Assembly: GCF_020662345.1 (NCBI RefSeq)
Contig: NZ_VMOA01000009.1
Location: 1 to 64,000, forward strand
Direction: 5' to 3'
DNA length: 64,000 nt
DNA from: Methylobacterium sp. W2
GTDB lineage: Bacteria > Pseudomonadota > Alphaproteobacteria > Rhizobiales > Beijerinckiaceae
In this document: positions 1-7,893 of the stretch, piece by piece
Numbering within the stretch: the stretch's first letter is position 1
How the letters are laid out: the number at the start of each line of letters is the position of its first letter
Translations under genes and position numbers: made by a program
Notes under the pieces: model-generated
What the model was told of the DNA's origin: nothing
Database searches by the model: none
The model's input: only the letters and a program-made list of their open reading frames with translations

Positions 1-506
1 GCGATCAGCATCTCGCCGGGCGCCAGGGCCACGTCGAGGGCACCGGTGACGAAGGCCTCCAGGGCGAGGCGGCGGCGACCGGAGGCCGAGGCCAGCTCGA
101 CCTCGGCGCCGAGCGCGATGAGCGACGTGACCCAGTCGGCGGCCGGATCGGCATGCACGAGGGAGCCGCCGATCGTGCCGCGATTGCGCACCGGCCGGTA
201 GGCGATGGCCATCGCCACCCGCGCCATGGCGCCGCCGGTGAGGTCAGGGACGCGACCGTCCTCGATATCCGCGTGGGTGACGCAGGTGCCGAGCACCAGG
301 GTCTCCCCCTCGACCGACGCCCGGCGCAGCTCGGGGATGCCGGTAATGTCGAGGACGAGGTCCGGCTCGACGAGGCGCAGGTTCAGCATCGGTCCGAGGG
401 ATTGTCCCCCGGCCATCAGCTTCACGCTGCCCTCGGCGGTGGCGAGCCGGGCGAGCAGGCCGGGAAGATCGCCGGGGCGCTCGTAGGCGAAGCGCGCGGG
501 TTTCAT
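1..506 (-). CDS. FAD-binding (medium) subunit of a xanthine dehydrogenase/CO dehydrogenase-family enzyme, 3' part missing
   Basis: The reverse strand reads as the N-terminal 168 residues of a CoxM/CutM-type flavoprotein subunit and runs off the left edge. The start ATG at 506 overlaps the stop of the large-subunit gene by four bases (ATGA), so translation is probably coupled. Two FAD-site signatures of the family are visible: AGGQSLGPMLNLRL near residues 32-45 and TIGGSLVHADPAADW near residues 110-124. In this family the subunit passes electrons from the molybdenum centre and Fe-S clusters to FAD. The small 2Fe-2S subunit is not in the window and may lie further left. Substrate unknown. Confidence 0.88.
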   Translation of the reverse strand, partial: MKPARFAYERPGDLPGLLARLATAEGSVKLMAGGQSLGPMLNLRLVEPDLVLDITGIPELRRASVEGETLVLGTCVTHADIEDGRVPDLTGGAMARVAMAIAYRPVRNRGTIGGSLVHADPAADWVTSLIALGAEVELASASGRRRLALEAFVTGALDVALAPGEMLI

Positions 507-2875
507 GCGGCCTCCCGGCTGCGGGCAGTGGCCGCGTCACGGGCCTCCAAGACGGCTTCGACGATCCGATGCTGGCTCACCGGCGAGTGCAGCATGGCGA
601 CGCCCAGCGGGCGCAGGGCGTCGTTGATGGCGTTGGCGAGCGCGGCCGGGGGCGCGATGGCCCCGCCCTCGCCGATCCCCTTCACGCCGAACTGCGTGTA
701 GGGCGAGGGCGTCGCCATGTGGTCGATGCGAGGTTCGGGCACCTCCGCCGGCCCCGGCAGGAGGTAATCGGCGAAGGTGGAGGCCAGCGGCTGGCCCCGG
801 GAATCGAAGCGCATCTCCTCGTAGAGCGCCGTACCGATCCCCTGCGCGAGGCCGCCATAGATCTGGCCGTCGACCACCAGCGGGTTCACGAGGGTGCCGC
901 CATCCTCGACGATGACGTAGTCGAGGATCTCCACCGCCCCGAGGTCCGGGTCCACGGCAACGAGGGCCGCGTGCGCCGCGTAGGAGAAGGTGCCGGAATC
1001 GCGTTGTGGCTTGTAGCCGGCGGTGACTTCGAGGCCGCCCGGATCGACGTCGAGGGCGAGATCCTGCGGCCGCCGGTACCAGGTGTGGGCGATCTGGGCG
1101 AGGCCGACATCGCCCGAGGGGCCGATGACGCGCCCCGCCTCGAAGCGGCAGGCGGCCGGGTCGGCCTGGAGGAGATGCGCCCCGATGCGGACCGCCCGCA
1201 GGCTGAGCTCGCGGCAGGCCGCCGCCACGGCGCCGCCCGCCATGACCATGACGCGCGAGCCCCAGGAGCCGGTGGAATAGGGCGTCATGGCGGTGTCGCC
1301 GTAGACGAGGCGCGTGCGGGCCACCGGCACGCCGAGGATCTCGTGCGCCACCTGCGCCAGGGTCGTTTCCAGCCCTTGCCCATGCGAATGGGCGCCGATG
1401 CGCAGTTCAAGCCCGCCATCGGGGGTGAGCCGCGCCCCGGCCTGCTCGTGACCCGGCACCATGGGGATGCCCCAGCCGGAATAGACCGAGGTGCCGTGCG
1501 CCGCCTGCTCGCAATAGATCGAGAGCCCGAGGCCGATGCGGCGCCCATCGGGCTCTGGTGTCCGCTGGCGCGCCCGCACGGCATCCACGTCGATGGCTTT
1601 CAGGGCGCGTCTCAGCGCCTGCGGGTAGTCGCCGCTGTCGAAATGCTTGGCGGTGATGTTGTCGAAGGGCATCTGGTTCGCCCGCACAAGATTCTTCTCG
1701 CGCACCGTCCAGGGCTCGATGCCCGCCTCGGCCGCCACTGCGTCGAGGATCAGTTCCATGGCAAAGCACACGCCGGTCCGGGCGACCCCGCGATAGGGCA
1801 GGATCGGGCACTTGTTGGTGGCGACCGACCAGGTGCGGCAGCGATAGGCGGGAAAGTCGTAGGGGCCGGGCAGGATGCTCGCCACCTGCGCCGCCTCCAG
1901 GCAGGCGGAGAACGGGTAGGCCGAGTAGGCCCCGGAATCGACGGTGGCCTCGCAATCGATGCCCCGGAGGGTGCCGTCCCGCTCCGCATAGGCCGTGATG
2001 CGGTAATGGTGCTCGCGGCAATTGGCGTTGGCGGTGAGGTGCTCGCGCCGGTCCTCGAGCCAGCGCACGGGGTGGCCGACGCGGAGCGCCAGCCAGGCGA
2101 GGCAGACATCCTCGGCGAGCAGGATCGCCTTGTAGCCGAAGCCGCCGCCGACATCGGGCGAGACGATGCGCAGGCGTCCCTGCTCGATCCCGAGACATTC
2201 GGAGAGGCCGTTGCGCACGATGTGGGGCATCTGGCTCGCCGTGTGGACCACGAGCTGGTCCATGCGGTGGTCGAGATGGACCACCGTTCCCCGCCCCTCG
2301 ATGGGCGCCATGCACTGGCGACCCGTGGAGATGGTCCGCGAGACCTTGATCGGGGCATCAAGGGCCGAGGCGAAGTTCACGTCGACCAGGGTTTCAAGAA
2401 AGACGTTGTCGCCCCAATCCTCGTGGACCAGGGCGGAACCGGGCTCGCGGGCGGCGAGCATGTCGTGGATCGCCGGCAGCTCCTCGAGGTCGAGGACGAT
2501 GGCGGCGGCGATGTCCTCGGCTTGCGCCCGCGTCGGTGCGAGGCAGATCGCCAGCAACTCGCCGACCTGACGCACCTTGTCCTTGGCGAGGATGGGCTGC
2601 TCGGACACCTTGAAGCCGGAAAGCCCGGAGACCGCCCGGATGGGGAGAACGCCTTCGAGATCGGCCGCGGTGAACACTTGGTCGCGAAACGCCTCCGGCA
2701 CCTGGATCGCCCGGATGCGGGCATGCGCCAGGGGGCTGCGCACGAAGGCCACGTCCTGCAGGCCCGGCAGGCGCAGGTCGCCAACATACTGCCCGCGCCC
2801 GCGCATCAGGCGGTCGTCCTCCTTGCGGGGCAGGCGTGCGCCGACGCCCTCGGTAAGGCCGTTCGCATCGCTCAT
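503..2875 (-). CDS. Molybdopterin-binding large subunit, xanthine dehydrogenase/form II CoxL-like
   Basis: This 790-residue protein is a full-length member of the molybdenum hydroxylase family. It starts with the usual a/b-hammerhead entry (RKEDDRLMRGRGQYVGD). It carries the cofactor-binding GGGFGYK at 243-249 and the active-site loop PYRGVAR at 360-366. The catalytic glutamate sits in GIGEGGA (E736). The loop lacks the AYxCSFR motif of true form I CO dehydrogenase, so CO oxidation is unlikely and hydroxylation of an N-heterocycle or aldehyde is more plausible. The gene overlaps its neighbours by four bases on both sides, inside an operon with an amidohydrolase and an a/b-hydrolase. The true substrate cannot be told from sequence. 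Confidence 0.9.
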   Translation of the reverse strand: MSDANGLTEGVGARLPRKEDDRLMRGRGQYVGDLRLPGLQDVAFVRSPLAHARIRAIQVPEAFRDQVFTAADLEGVLPIRAVSGLSGFKVSEQPILAKDKVRQVGELLAICLAPTRAQAEDIAAAIVLDLEELPAIHDMLAAREPGSALVHEDWGDNVFLETLVDVNFASALDAPIKVSRTISTGRQCMAPIEGRGTVVHLDHRMDQLVVHTASQMPHIVRNGLSECLGIEQGRLRIVSPDVGGGFGYKAILLAEDVCLAWLALRVGHPVRWLEDRREHLTANANCREHHYRITAYAERDGTLRGIDCEATVDSGAYSAYPFSACLEAAQVASILPGPYDFPAYRCRTWSVATNKCPILPYRGVARTGVCFAMELILDAVAAEAGIEPWTVREKNLVRANQMPFDNITAKHFDSGDYPQALRRALKAIDVDAVRARQRTPEPDGRRIGLGLSIYCEQAAHGTSVYSGWGIPMVPGHEQAGARLTPDGGLELRIGAHSHGQGLETTLAQVAHEILGVPVARTRLVYGDTAMTPYSTGSWGSRVMVMAGGAVAAACRELSLRAVRIGAHLLQADPAACRFEAGRVIGPSGDVGLAQIAHTWYRRPQDLALDVDPGGLEVTAGYKPQRDSGTFSYAAHAALVAVDPDLGAVEILDYVIVEDGGTLVNPLVVDGQIYGGLAQGIGTALYEEMRFDSRGQPLASTFADYLLPGPAEVPEPRIDHMATPSPYTQFGVKGIGEGGAIAPPAALANAINDALRPLGVAMLHSPVSQHRIVEAVLEARDAATARSREAA

Positions 2876-3753
2876 GCGGATGTTCCTGTGAGGTCGAGGC
2901 TTTCCACGAGATCGATCGCGGCGCGCACCAGCACGCCGCCGGGACGACGCAGTTCGTTTAGGATGGAAAAATGCTCGGCCCCCGCTACGGGGAGCAACGG
3001 CCCCGGCGCATGGCGGGCGCTGCGCAGGGCGTGGAAGTCGCGGGCATCGTGGACGAGGGCCGGGCGCTCGGCCGTGCCGTAGGCGATGGCCAGGGGCTTT
3101 CCCACCACCGGCTGGCGCAAGGGTGAAAGGCCAGCGACCTCCGCGTCGGTAAGGGAGAGGGCGTCGTTCAGGCCGGTGTCGCGGATGGGTCCGAGTTCGT
3201 AGACGCCCGAGATGGCGAGCCCCGCCGCCACGGCCGGGTGATGCAATTGCATCGCCGCGAGATGCGCCCCCGCCGACCAGCCGGCGAGCACCAGGGGACC
3301 CGCGATGCCGTGCGCCGGCCCGTGCTCGGCCAGCCAGTCGAGGGCAAGGCCGATCTCCTCGACGATCCGCGTCAGGCTCGCCTCGGGGGCGAGGGTGTGG
3401 CCGGGCATCGCTACGGACCAGCCAGCGGCGGCGGGACCTTCGGCGAAGCAGGCGAACAGGTCGCGGGAATTGCGCTGCCAGTAGCCGCCATGGATGAAGA
3501 CGAGGCAGGGCGCCGCCGGATTTTTCCCCGGATAGAGGTCGAGGGCCGTCCGCGGCGCGGGCGCATAGGGGATATCGAGGGCTCCCGGATGCGCGGCGCG
3601 GTAGGCGGCAGAGGCCGCGTTGCGCACGGCCGCCTGGGCGGCGGCATCGGGCACCGCCGCGTTGTTGTCGTAGGCGGCGTCGCGCGCCGCCCGGTCGAGG
3701 CGGGACCAGACGTGCCGGGGGTCGGGCGGCAGCGGGGACGGATCGGCCCTCAT
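2872..3753 (-). CDS. Alpha/beta hydrolase, kynurenine formamidase-like
   Basis: A 293-residue a/b-hydrolase. The oxyanion-hole motif HGGYW (88-92) is typical of the kynurenine formamidase/esterase group. The nucleophile elbow is GWSAG with Ser160, and a late His261 in the AEHF motif would complete the triad. There is no signal peptide, so it should act in the cytoplasm. It lies between the amidohydrolase (25 bp upstream) and the molybdenum hydroxylase large subunit (ATGA overlap). An amide or ester cleavage step in the same catabolic pathway is therefore likelier than tryptophan breakdown, because no kynurenine gene is nearby. Family assignment is firm; substrate is inference. Confidence 0.85.
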   Translation of the reverse strand: MRADPSPLPPDPRHVWSRLDRAARDAAYDNNAAVPDAAAQAAVRNAASAAYRAAHPGALDIPYAPAPRTALDLYPGKNPAAPCLVFIHGGYWQRNSRDLFACFAEGPAAAGWSVAMPGHTLAPEASLTRIVEEIGLALDWLAEHGPAHGIAGPLVLAGWSAGAHLAAMQLHHPAVAAGLAISGVYELGPIRDTGLNDALSLTDAEVAGLSPLRQPVVGKPLAIAYGTAERPALVHDARDFHALRSARHAPGPLLPVAGAEHFSILNELRRPGGVLVRAAIDLVESLDLTGTSA

Positions 3754-3778
3754 GCGGTCGTCTCCTTGGGTACCAGAG

Positions 3779-5053
3779 TCAGGCCGCGATGGCGCTGGGC
3801 AGGATCGGCGAGTCGGCGTCGAAGCGCTTGCCGGCGCGCAGGCAGAAGGCTGGCTGCAGCAGGCGCTGGGCGATGACCTGGGTGTCCTCGTTGTCCCGAA
3901 GCAGGAAGCGGCCGCGATGGTCGTGGAGCACCGAGACGTCGGCGGCGAAACCCGGCGTCAGGGCGCCGATCCGGTCGGAGAGGCCCAGCATCTCGGCCGG
4001 ATGCTTCGTCACCATGGGCACGACCTCTTCGAGGCTGAGGCCCAAGGCCATCATTGAGCTCATGGCCTGGGTCAGGCTGAAGCGTGCCTGGCCGAGGAAG
4101 GGATGGTTCTCGTCGTCGTGGTGCTCGTCGGGCGTGCCCGCCGGCCGCGGCACCTCGGTGTTGTAGCCGTGCATGTCGGCGCCGAGCGTGTAGGGCACGA
4201 CGCCCGCCGGCAGGGAGGCGCGGGCGACCCGGTAGGAGAAGTGGCTGCCGTGCCCGACATCCACCCGCAGGCCGGCATCCATCGCAGCCCGGATGATCGG
4301 GTGAACCACGCCCTCTTCGTTGATGAAGCCGCCCGGATGACGCGTGAACGGGTGGGCGAGGAAGTCCCCGGGGCGCAGCAGCGGGATCACCCGCTCCATG
4401 ATGGTATTGGCGTCCTCGCCATTGGCGCCGCTCTCGGGCAGGCCCCAGAGCTGGCCGAAATGCACGTAGAGCGGCAGGTCGGCCCGGCGGCTGATCTCGG
4501 CCGCCATCTCCATCACCTTGATGCCCCAGCGGGCAAAGCCTCCGATCTCGGCGTGTCCCTTGATGCCGCGCACAAGGTCGCGGTTCTCTACCGCCGACTT
4601 CACCGTCGCCTCGATGTCGACGCCGTCCGGGCTGTACAGATTCGGATAGAAATGCCCTTCGAGGCCACCGACCAGATAGGCGGAGAGGAAGGCGTAGATG
4701 CGGGTCTCGGCCTTCTCCGCGACGAAGTGGCGGAAGCCCGGCAGGGTCATGCAGGACGCGCCGCCCTGATCGATGACCGTGGTCACGCCCGAGCGCACGC
4801 CGACCATATCCGGCGGCAGGCCGAACCGGCCGGTGACGTACTGGTAGACGTGACCGTGCGTGTCGATCATCCCCGGCAGCACCAGCTTGCCCTGGACGTT
4901 CACCACCTCGGTCGAGGCGGAGGGGACGATATGGTCCTCGACGGCGGCGATCCGCCCGTCACGGATGGCGACGTCCTTGATGCCGTCGATGCCGGAGACC
5001 GGGCAGATGACCCGTCCGCCGCGCAGCAGCGTGTCGTAGCGACCAACGTCCAT
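3779..5053 (-). CDS. Amidohydrolase superfamily metallohydrolase (dihydroorotase/deacetylase-like)
   Basis: A 424-residue amidohydrolase with an apparently complete binuclear metal site: HxH in DTHGHV (H66, H68), a candidate carboxylated lysine in RGIKGHAE (K165), histidines in LYVHFG and DFLAHPF, and a late aspartate in TLGADMHG. I chose the ATG at 5053 because GGAGGAG lies six bases upstream of it; the ATG at 5077 has no such site. The family hydrolyses cyclic amides, acetyl esters or related bonds. It is the first gene of a minus-strand operon with an a/b-hydrolase and a molybdenum hydroxylase, and a MarR gene is divergent from it. Confidence 0.88.
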   Translation of the reverse strand: MDVGRYDTLLRGGRVICPVSGIDGIKDVAIRDGRIAAVEDHIVPSASTEVVNVQGKLVLPGMIDTHGHVYQYVTGRFGLPPDMVGVRSGVTTVIDQGGASCMTLPGFRHFVAEKAETRIYAFLSAYLVGGLEGHFYPNLYSPDGVDIEATVKSAVENRDLVRGIKGHAEIGGFARWGIKVMEMAAEISRRADLPLYVHFGQLWGLPESGANGEDANTIMERVIPLLRPGDFLAHPFTRHPGGFINEEGVVHPIIRAAMDAGLRVDVGHGSHFSYRVARASLPAGVVPYTLGADMHGYNTEVPRPAGTPDEHHDDENHPFLGQARFSLTQAMSSMMALGLSLEEVVPMVTKHPAEMLGLSDRIGALTPGFAADVSVLHDHRGRFLLRDNEDTQVIAQRLLQPAFCLRAGKRFDADSPILPSAIAA

Positions 5054-5114
5054 TTCGTCTCCTCCATCGTCTCGCATCGGCCATCGACTTGCCTCGCACA
5101 GACGCGACCAGGAA

Positions 5115-5134
5115 ATGCGAAGTATGCTTCGTAT
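5115..5134. promoter_or_regulatory. Candidate MarR operator, palindromic
   Basis: The sequence ATGCGAAGTATGCTTCGTAT is an imperfect palindrome centred between the divergent amidohydrolase operon and the marR gene. Its core CGAAG-tatg-CTTCG is perfect, and AT/AT pairs at the outer ends match too. The size, symmetry and position, 62 bp before the operon start and 64 bp before marR, fit the binding site of a dimeric MarR regulator that represses both promoters. Binding itself is inference. Confidence 0.5.
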
Positions 5135-5197
5135 ATCTGTCCAGGCATGTTACGTGCCAGCAGCCGTCCGGGCTTCGGATCGGGAGCGGGAGACGGG

Positions 5198-5725
5198 ATG
5201 CAGATGGACGAGAGCGGGCTGGCTGAAGCGGAGGCGGCGTCATCACGAGAGGCTCTTCAGCCCCTCGGAACGTCTTGGCTCCTGCCGGAACGGCCGGGTT
5301 TTCTGATGCGGAGGCTGCATCAGATCCATGTCAGCCTATTTTCAGAGCGTTGTGGCGCTTTCCGCGTCACTCCCCTGCAATACAGCCTGCTCTCTCTGCT
5401 GGCAGAACGCGAAGAAGCCGACCAGACAACCTTGGCCAATGCGGTCGCCCTCGACAGGACGACGACGACCGGCGCCCTCAAACGCCTGGAACTACGCGGA
5501 TTCGTCGAACGCTCTGCTTCGCCGATTGACCGACGTTCTCAACGCTGCCGCCTGACCCAGGCCGGCCGCGCCCTGCTGGGTCGGATGGAGACGGCCGCAC
5601 GACAGGCCCACGACGCAACGCTCGACCCGCTCTCGAAAGAGGAGCAAGCGACCCTGATCCGCCTGATGAAGAAGATCACTGCAGCCAACCAGCAGCGCCG
5701 GGGCAAAGATGAGTTGCTGGGGTGA
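5198..5725 (+). CDS. MarR-family transcriptional regulator
   Basis: A 175-residue winged-helix regulator. The body matches the MarR fold: a helix-rich start, TPLQYSLLSLL before the recognition region, LDRTTTTGALKRLELRGFVER as recognition helix and wing entry, then DRRSQRCRLTQAG, the hallmark wing. The start ATG at 5198 follows a purine-rich GGGAGCGGGAGACGGG; an in-frame ATG two codons later is also possible. The gene is divergent from the amidohydrolase/molybdenum hydroxylase operon and probably represses it until a pathway metabolite binds. The ligand is unknown. Confidence 0.9.
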   Translation: MQMDESGLAEAEAASSREALQPLGTSWLLPERPGFLMRRLHQIHVSLFSERCGAFRVTPLQYSLLSLLAEREEADQTTLANAVALDRTTTTGALKRLELRGFVERSASPIDRRSQRCRLTQAGRALLGRMETAARQAHDATLDPLSKEEQATLIRLMKKITAANQQRRGKDELLG

Positions 5726-5950
5726 TTGCCTTGCAACGTCTGCTACCGCGACAGTGTCGCGATGAAGCTCGCACCTGTGAGCGCGCAGGCATCGTCGCCG
5801 GGGCGGACAATCCCGTGCCGACAAGTGATCGACCCGTTGAGGAGCTTTCCATCTGTGCGATCAGGATTAAGATGTCTATCGACGTCGTGATACAATAAAA
5901 AACCAATTATCCGTGCTTGCCTATTTCTTCGAACGGCCCCTGACTAATTC

Positions 5951-5977
5951 ACAAAGCGGATCCCCCATCCGCTTTGT
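5951..5977. other. Perfect 11-bp hairpin
   Basis: ACAAAGCGGAT and its exact reverse complement flank a five-base loop of C. No run of T follows on either strand, so it is a poor rho-independent terminator. It may be a transcript-end structure for marR or a fragment of a repeat or insertion-sequence end. No second copy was noticed in the window. Confidence 0.5.
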
Positions 5978-6007
5978 CGCTCTGGAAATCTCGATTGGGG
6001 CAATGTC

Positions 6008-6334
6008 TTAGCGGATGAGATAGTCCGGCCATTCACGACCAGACCCACGATAGGCGCTGTGAGAATGCCCGCCTGCTCGATCAGCCATCCCGATTTGGGC
6101 ATTGGAAAATTCGGCGACTTGTCCTTCCGCTAACCTCCCCTGGCCATCCTCTCGGTCGAGCCAAGTTGCGTAGCGGCTCGCGTGAGATGGACGACCCACC
6201 CCGCCGGCTCCGTGATCAGATCGGGGCGGCGGGGATTCTAATGCGACCCGTGTCGCAATTATAGCGGCTTCGCGCACGAGCCTCGCGGCTTCGGAATCCA
6301 TTCGGATGTCTTCGAGTTCTGCGAGTCCGATCAT
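6008..6334 (-). CDS. Doubtful small hypothetical protein
   Basis: An open frame of 108 codons from ATG at 6334. The first third is helical and protein-like (EAARLVREAAIIATRVALES), but the rest is low in pattern and rich in Arg, Gly and Ser. There is no clear ribosome-binding site. It lies in a decayed region and I recognise no family. It may be spurious or a remnant. Confidence 0.2.
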   Translation of the reverse strand: MIGLAELEDIRMDSEAARLVREAAIIATRVALESPPPRSDHGAGGVGRPSHASRYATWLDREDGQGRLAEGQVAEFSNAQIGMADRAGGHSHSAYRGSGREWPDYLIR

Positions 6335-6639
6335 TGCAGTGCATTCCCAGCACAATTGCAATGCAACACGAAAAAAACTTAGGCTGCCAGCCGTTCCTGC
6401 TCCGATGTACTTGGTACGCAATCGGACAACGCTCTGCTGTTTCTGCGGACGCGGTGCCAATCTCGTCCGTGAAGCGGCCGGGGAGTGAGCAAGACGGCAC
6501 AGGCCAGGGCTGCCGACACCGGCTCGTCTTATCTCAACCGCAGGACGAGGTTGTCCCAGCCTTGGAGCGGTCGAGCGACCATGGCATGGCAGCCGCCATG
6601 CGCGAGACGTCGATCCACCCATATGGCCGCCTGCCGGTT

Positions 6640-6730
6640 TTGTAGACCCGATCCCAAGCTAATTGGGCTCGTTTTTCGAACTCGACCGGGCTGACGTAGC
6701 CCAGGCTTGCAATGCCAAGCCCGGCATGTC
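6640..6730 (-). pseudogene. Remnant of an IS3-type transposase C-terminus
   Basis: Translating the reverse strand gives SLGYVSPVEFEKRAQLA, which matches the closing segment of IS3-family OrfB integrases (typically HS.LGY.SP.EFE). The DDE catalytic core that should precede it is absent, and the upstream frame does not resemble a transposase. This is therefore a short leftover of an insertion sequence. The exact IS cannot be named, and the ends given are approximate. Confidence 0.45.
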
Positions 6731-6884
6731 CGTGCGCAACGCTATCGGTATGGTGCGACGAAAAAAGAAGAAGCCCCGACGCTGGACCAGACCCACCATC
6801 CACCTCATGACTTCGTAGCACAAGCGCGCTTAGAAGCCTGCGGCATCAGAAAGATACCGTCATCGCAAGGACTTAGGGGCCAAA

Positions 6885-6976
6885 TGGCGGAGACGGAGGG
6901 ATTCGAACCCTCGATACCCCTTTCGGGGTATGCTCATTTAGCAAACGAGTGCCTTCAGCCGCTCGGCCACGTCTCC
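6885..6976 (-). tRNA. tRNA-Ser (anticodon GCT)
   Basis: The reverse strand folds as a class II tRNA: acceptor GGAGACG pairing with CGTCTCC, D-arm GTGGCCGAGCGG, anticodon loop TTGCTAA giving anticodon GCT (reads AGC/AGU), a long variable arm built on ACCCCGAAAGGGGT, T-loop GGTTCGAATCC and an encoded CCA end. At 92 nt its length is normal for a serine tRNA. A good promoter lies just upstream. Confidence 0.96.
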
Positions 6977-6985
6977 GTAGGGGTG

Positions 6986-7014
6986 GCTCTAGAATTTCGC
7001 GTCGGACGGGTCAA
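6986..7014 (-). promoter_or_regulatory. Promoter of tRNA-Ser
   Basis: On the minus strand TTGACC (7009-7014) and TAGAGC (6986-6991) are separated by exactly 17 bp, close to sigma-70 consensus. The expected transcript start falls only a few bases before the tRNA 5' end. The -35 box lies inside the 3' end of the glycosyltransferase gene. Confidence 0.5.
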
Positions 7015-7819
7015 CCCGCTTCGCGGGTTCGATAGGCGGCAATGGGGTGGAAATCAGCGCGTTGCGCCGTTCGTAGTGTTTGGCCACCCTAAGATGACGG
7101 GAGATCGCGTAGTTCGCGGCGGTCAGGAAGCCGTAGACGCCCCTGACGAAATGGCGACGGCCGAGATAGGCCTTGAGGAAATTCAGCGGCAGTTCGACGA
7201 AGATTCGCCAGGTGGGGATCGTGACGCCGCGGGCTTCGAGATCCCTGGCCTGCTGGTCGGAATAGCGGTTGAGCTTGTCGAGCTGGTCCCCCAGCGAGCG
7301 TACGGAATAGTGATGGATGACCCCCTTCACGCGGCCGACGCTGGCGCCGGGATCGAGTTCCACTCGGTCGTGGACGGGGGAGGGCGAGTAGCGGCCCCTG
7401 TCCTTGCGGTAGAGGCGCACGGGATGCAGGGCATAAGCCCAGGGATGCGGCCTCGCCTCGCCGGGGAAGATCTCCGCAATGGCGATACGGTAGGCCGGGT
7501 GGGCAGGCTCGCCGGCGGCGAACAGGGCCCGGATGGCGTCGGACAGGTCCGGAGGCACCACCTCGTCCGCATCGAGGTTCAGCAGCCAGTCGTGACGGCA
7601 GACGGTCTCGGCGAAGCGCTTCTGCGGGCCGTAGCCGGACCAGTCGTTGTGGATCACCCGCGCGCCGAGGGAGGCCGCCAGGGCCTGCGTTCCATCGCTG
7701 GAGCCGGAATCGACCACCACGAGGTCGTTGGTCAGATCGCGGACCGCGCGGATGGTCGCGCCGATCCGGTCGGCTTCGTTGAAGGCGATGAGGAAGATCG
7801 AGAGCGGCGGCGCGGACAT
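6989..7819 (-). CDS. Family 2 glycosyltransferase (LPS core biosynthesis type)
   Basis: A 276-residue GT-A glycosyltransferase. It opens with the nucleotide-binding strand LSIFLIAFNEADRI, continues with VVVDSGSSDGT near residues 34-44, and has the metal-binding LNLDADEVV near residues 75-83. The overall layout matches the WaaE/KdtX-like group that adds sugars to lipopolysaccharide core. There are no membrane spans. It stands alone on the minus strand, with the tRNA-Ser promoter in its 3' end. Donor and acceptor cannot be inferred. Confidence 0.85.
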   Translation of the reverse strand: MSAPPLSIFLIAFNEADRIGATIRAVRDLTNDLVVVDSGSSDGTQALAASLGARVIHNDWSGYGPQKRFAETVCRHDWLLNLDADEVVPPDLSDAIRALFAAGEPAHPAYRIAIAEIFPGEARPHPWAYALHPVRLYRKDRGRYSPSPVHDRVELDPGASVGRVKGVIHHYSVRSLGDQLDKLNRYSDQQARDLEARGVTIPTWRIFVELPLNFLKAYLGRRHFVRGVYGFLTAANYAISRHLRVAKHYERRNALISTPLPPIEPAKRVDPSDAKF

Positions 7820-7893
7820 GGAGACGGCTCTACGATATCGATCCGCCTGGCCGATACCCCTTTTTCAGACAGGGCACGGGAGCGGCCTCGACC

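Larger units (their letters stand above)
5726..6884. other. Gene-poor, decayed region
   Basis: About 1.16 kb between marR and tRNA-Ser has no convincing intact gene. It is less GC-biased than its surroundings. It contains an isolated perfect hairpin near 5951, one doubtful minus-strand frame (6008-6334) and a scrap of transposase near 6640-6730. The tRNA at one end and the transposase debris suggest an old insertion hotspot that has since decayed; that is inference. Confidence 0.6.

Noticed and set aside
503-2875. True form I carbon monoxide dehydrogenase (CoxL)
   Set aside because: The active-site loop reads PYRGVAR rather than the AYxCSFR motif that marks CO-oxidising enzymes.
569-3082. 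Long plus-strand open frame (837 codons) opposite the molybdenum hydroxylase gene
   Set aside because: It is the mirror of a high-GC gene, rich in Arg, His, Gly and Asp with no recognisable domain; the minus-strand protein is plainly real.
7013-7029. AACCCGC-TTC-GCGGGTT hairpin as terminator of the glycosyltransferase gene
   Set aside because: It lies inside the coding region before the stop and overlaps the tRNA-Ser promoter, with no T tract.
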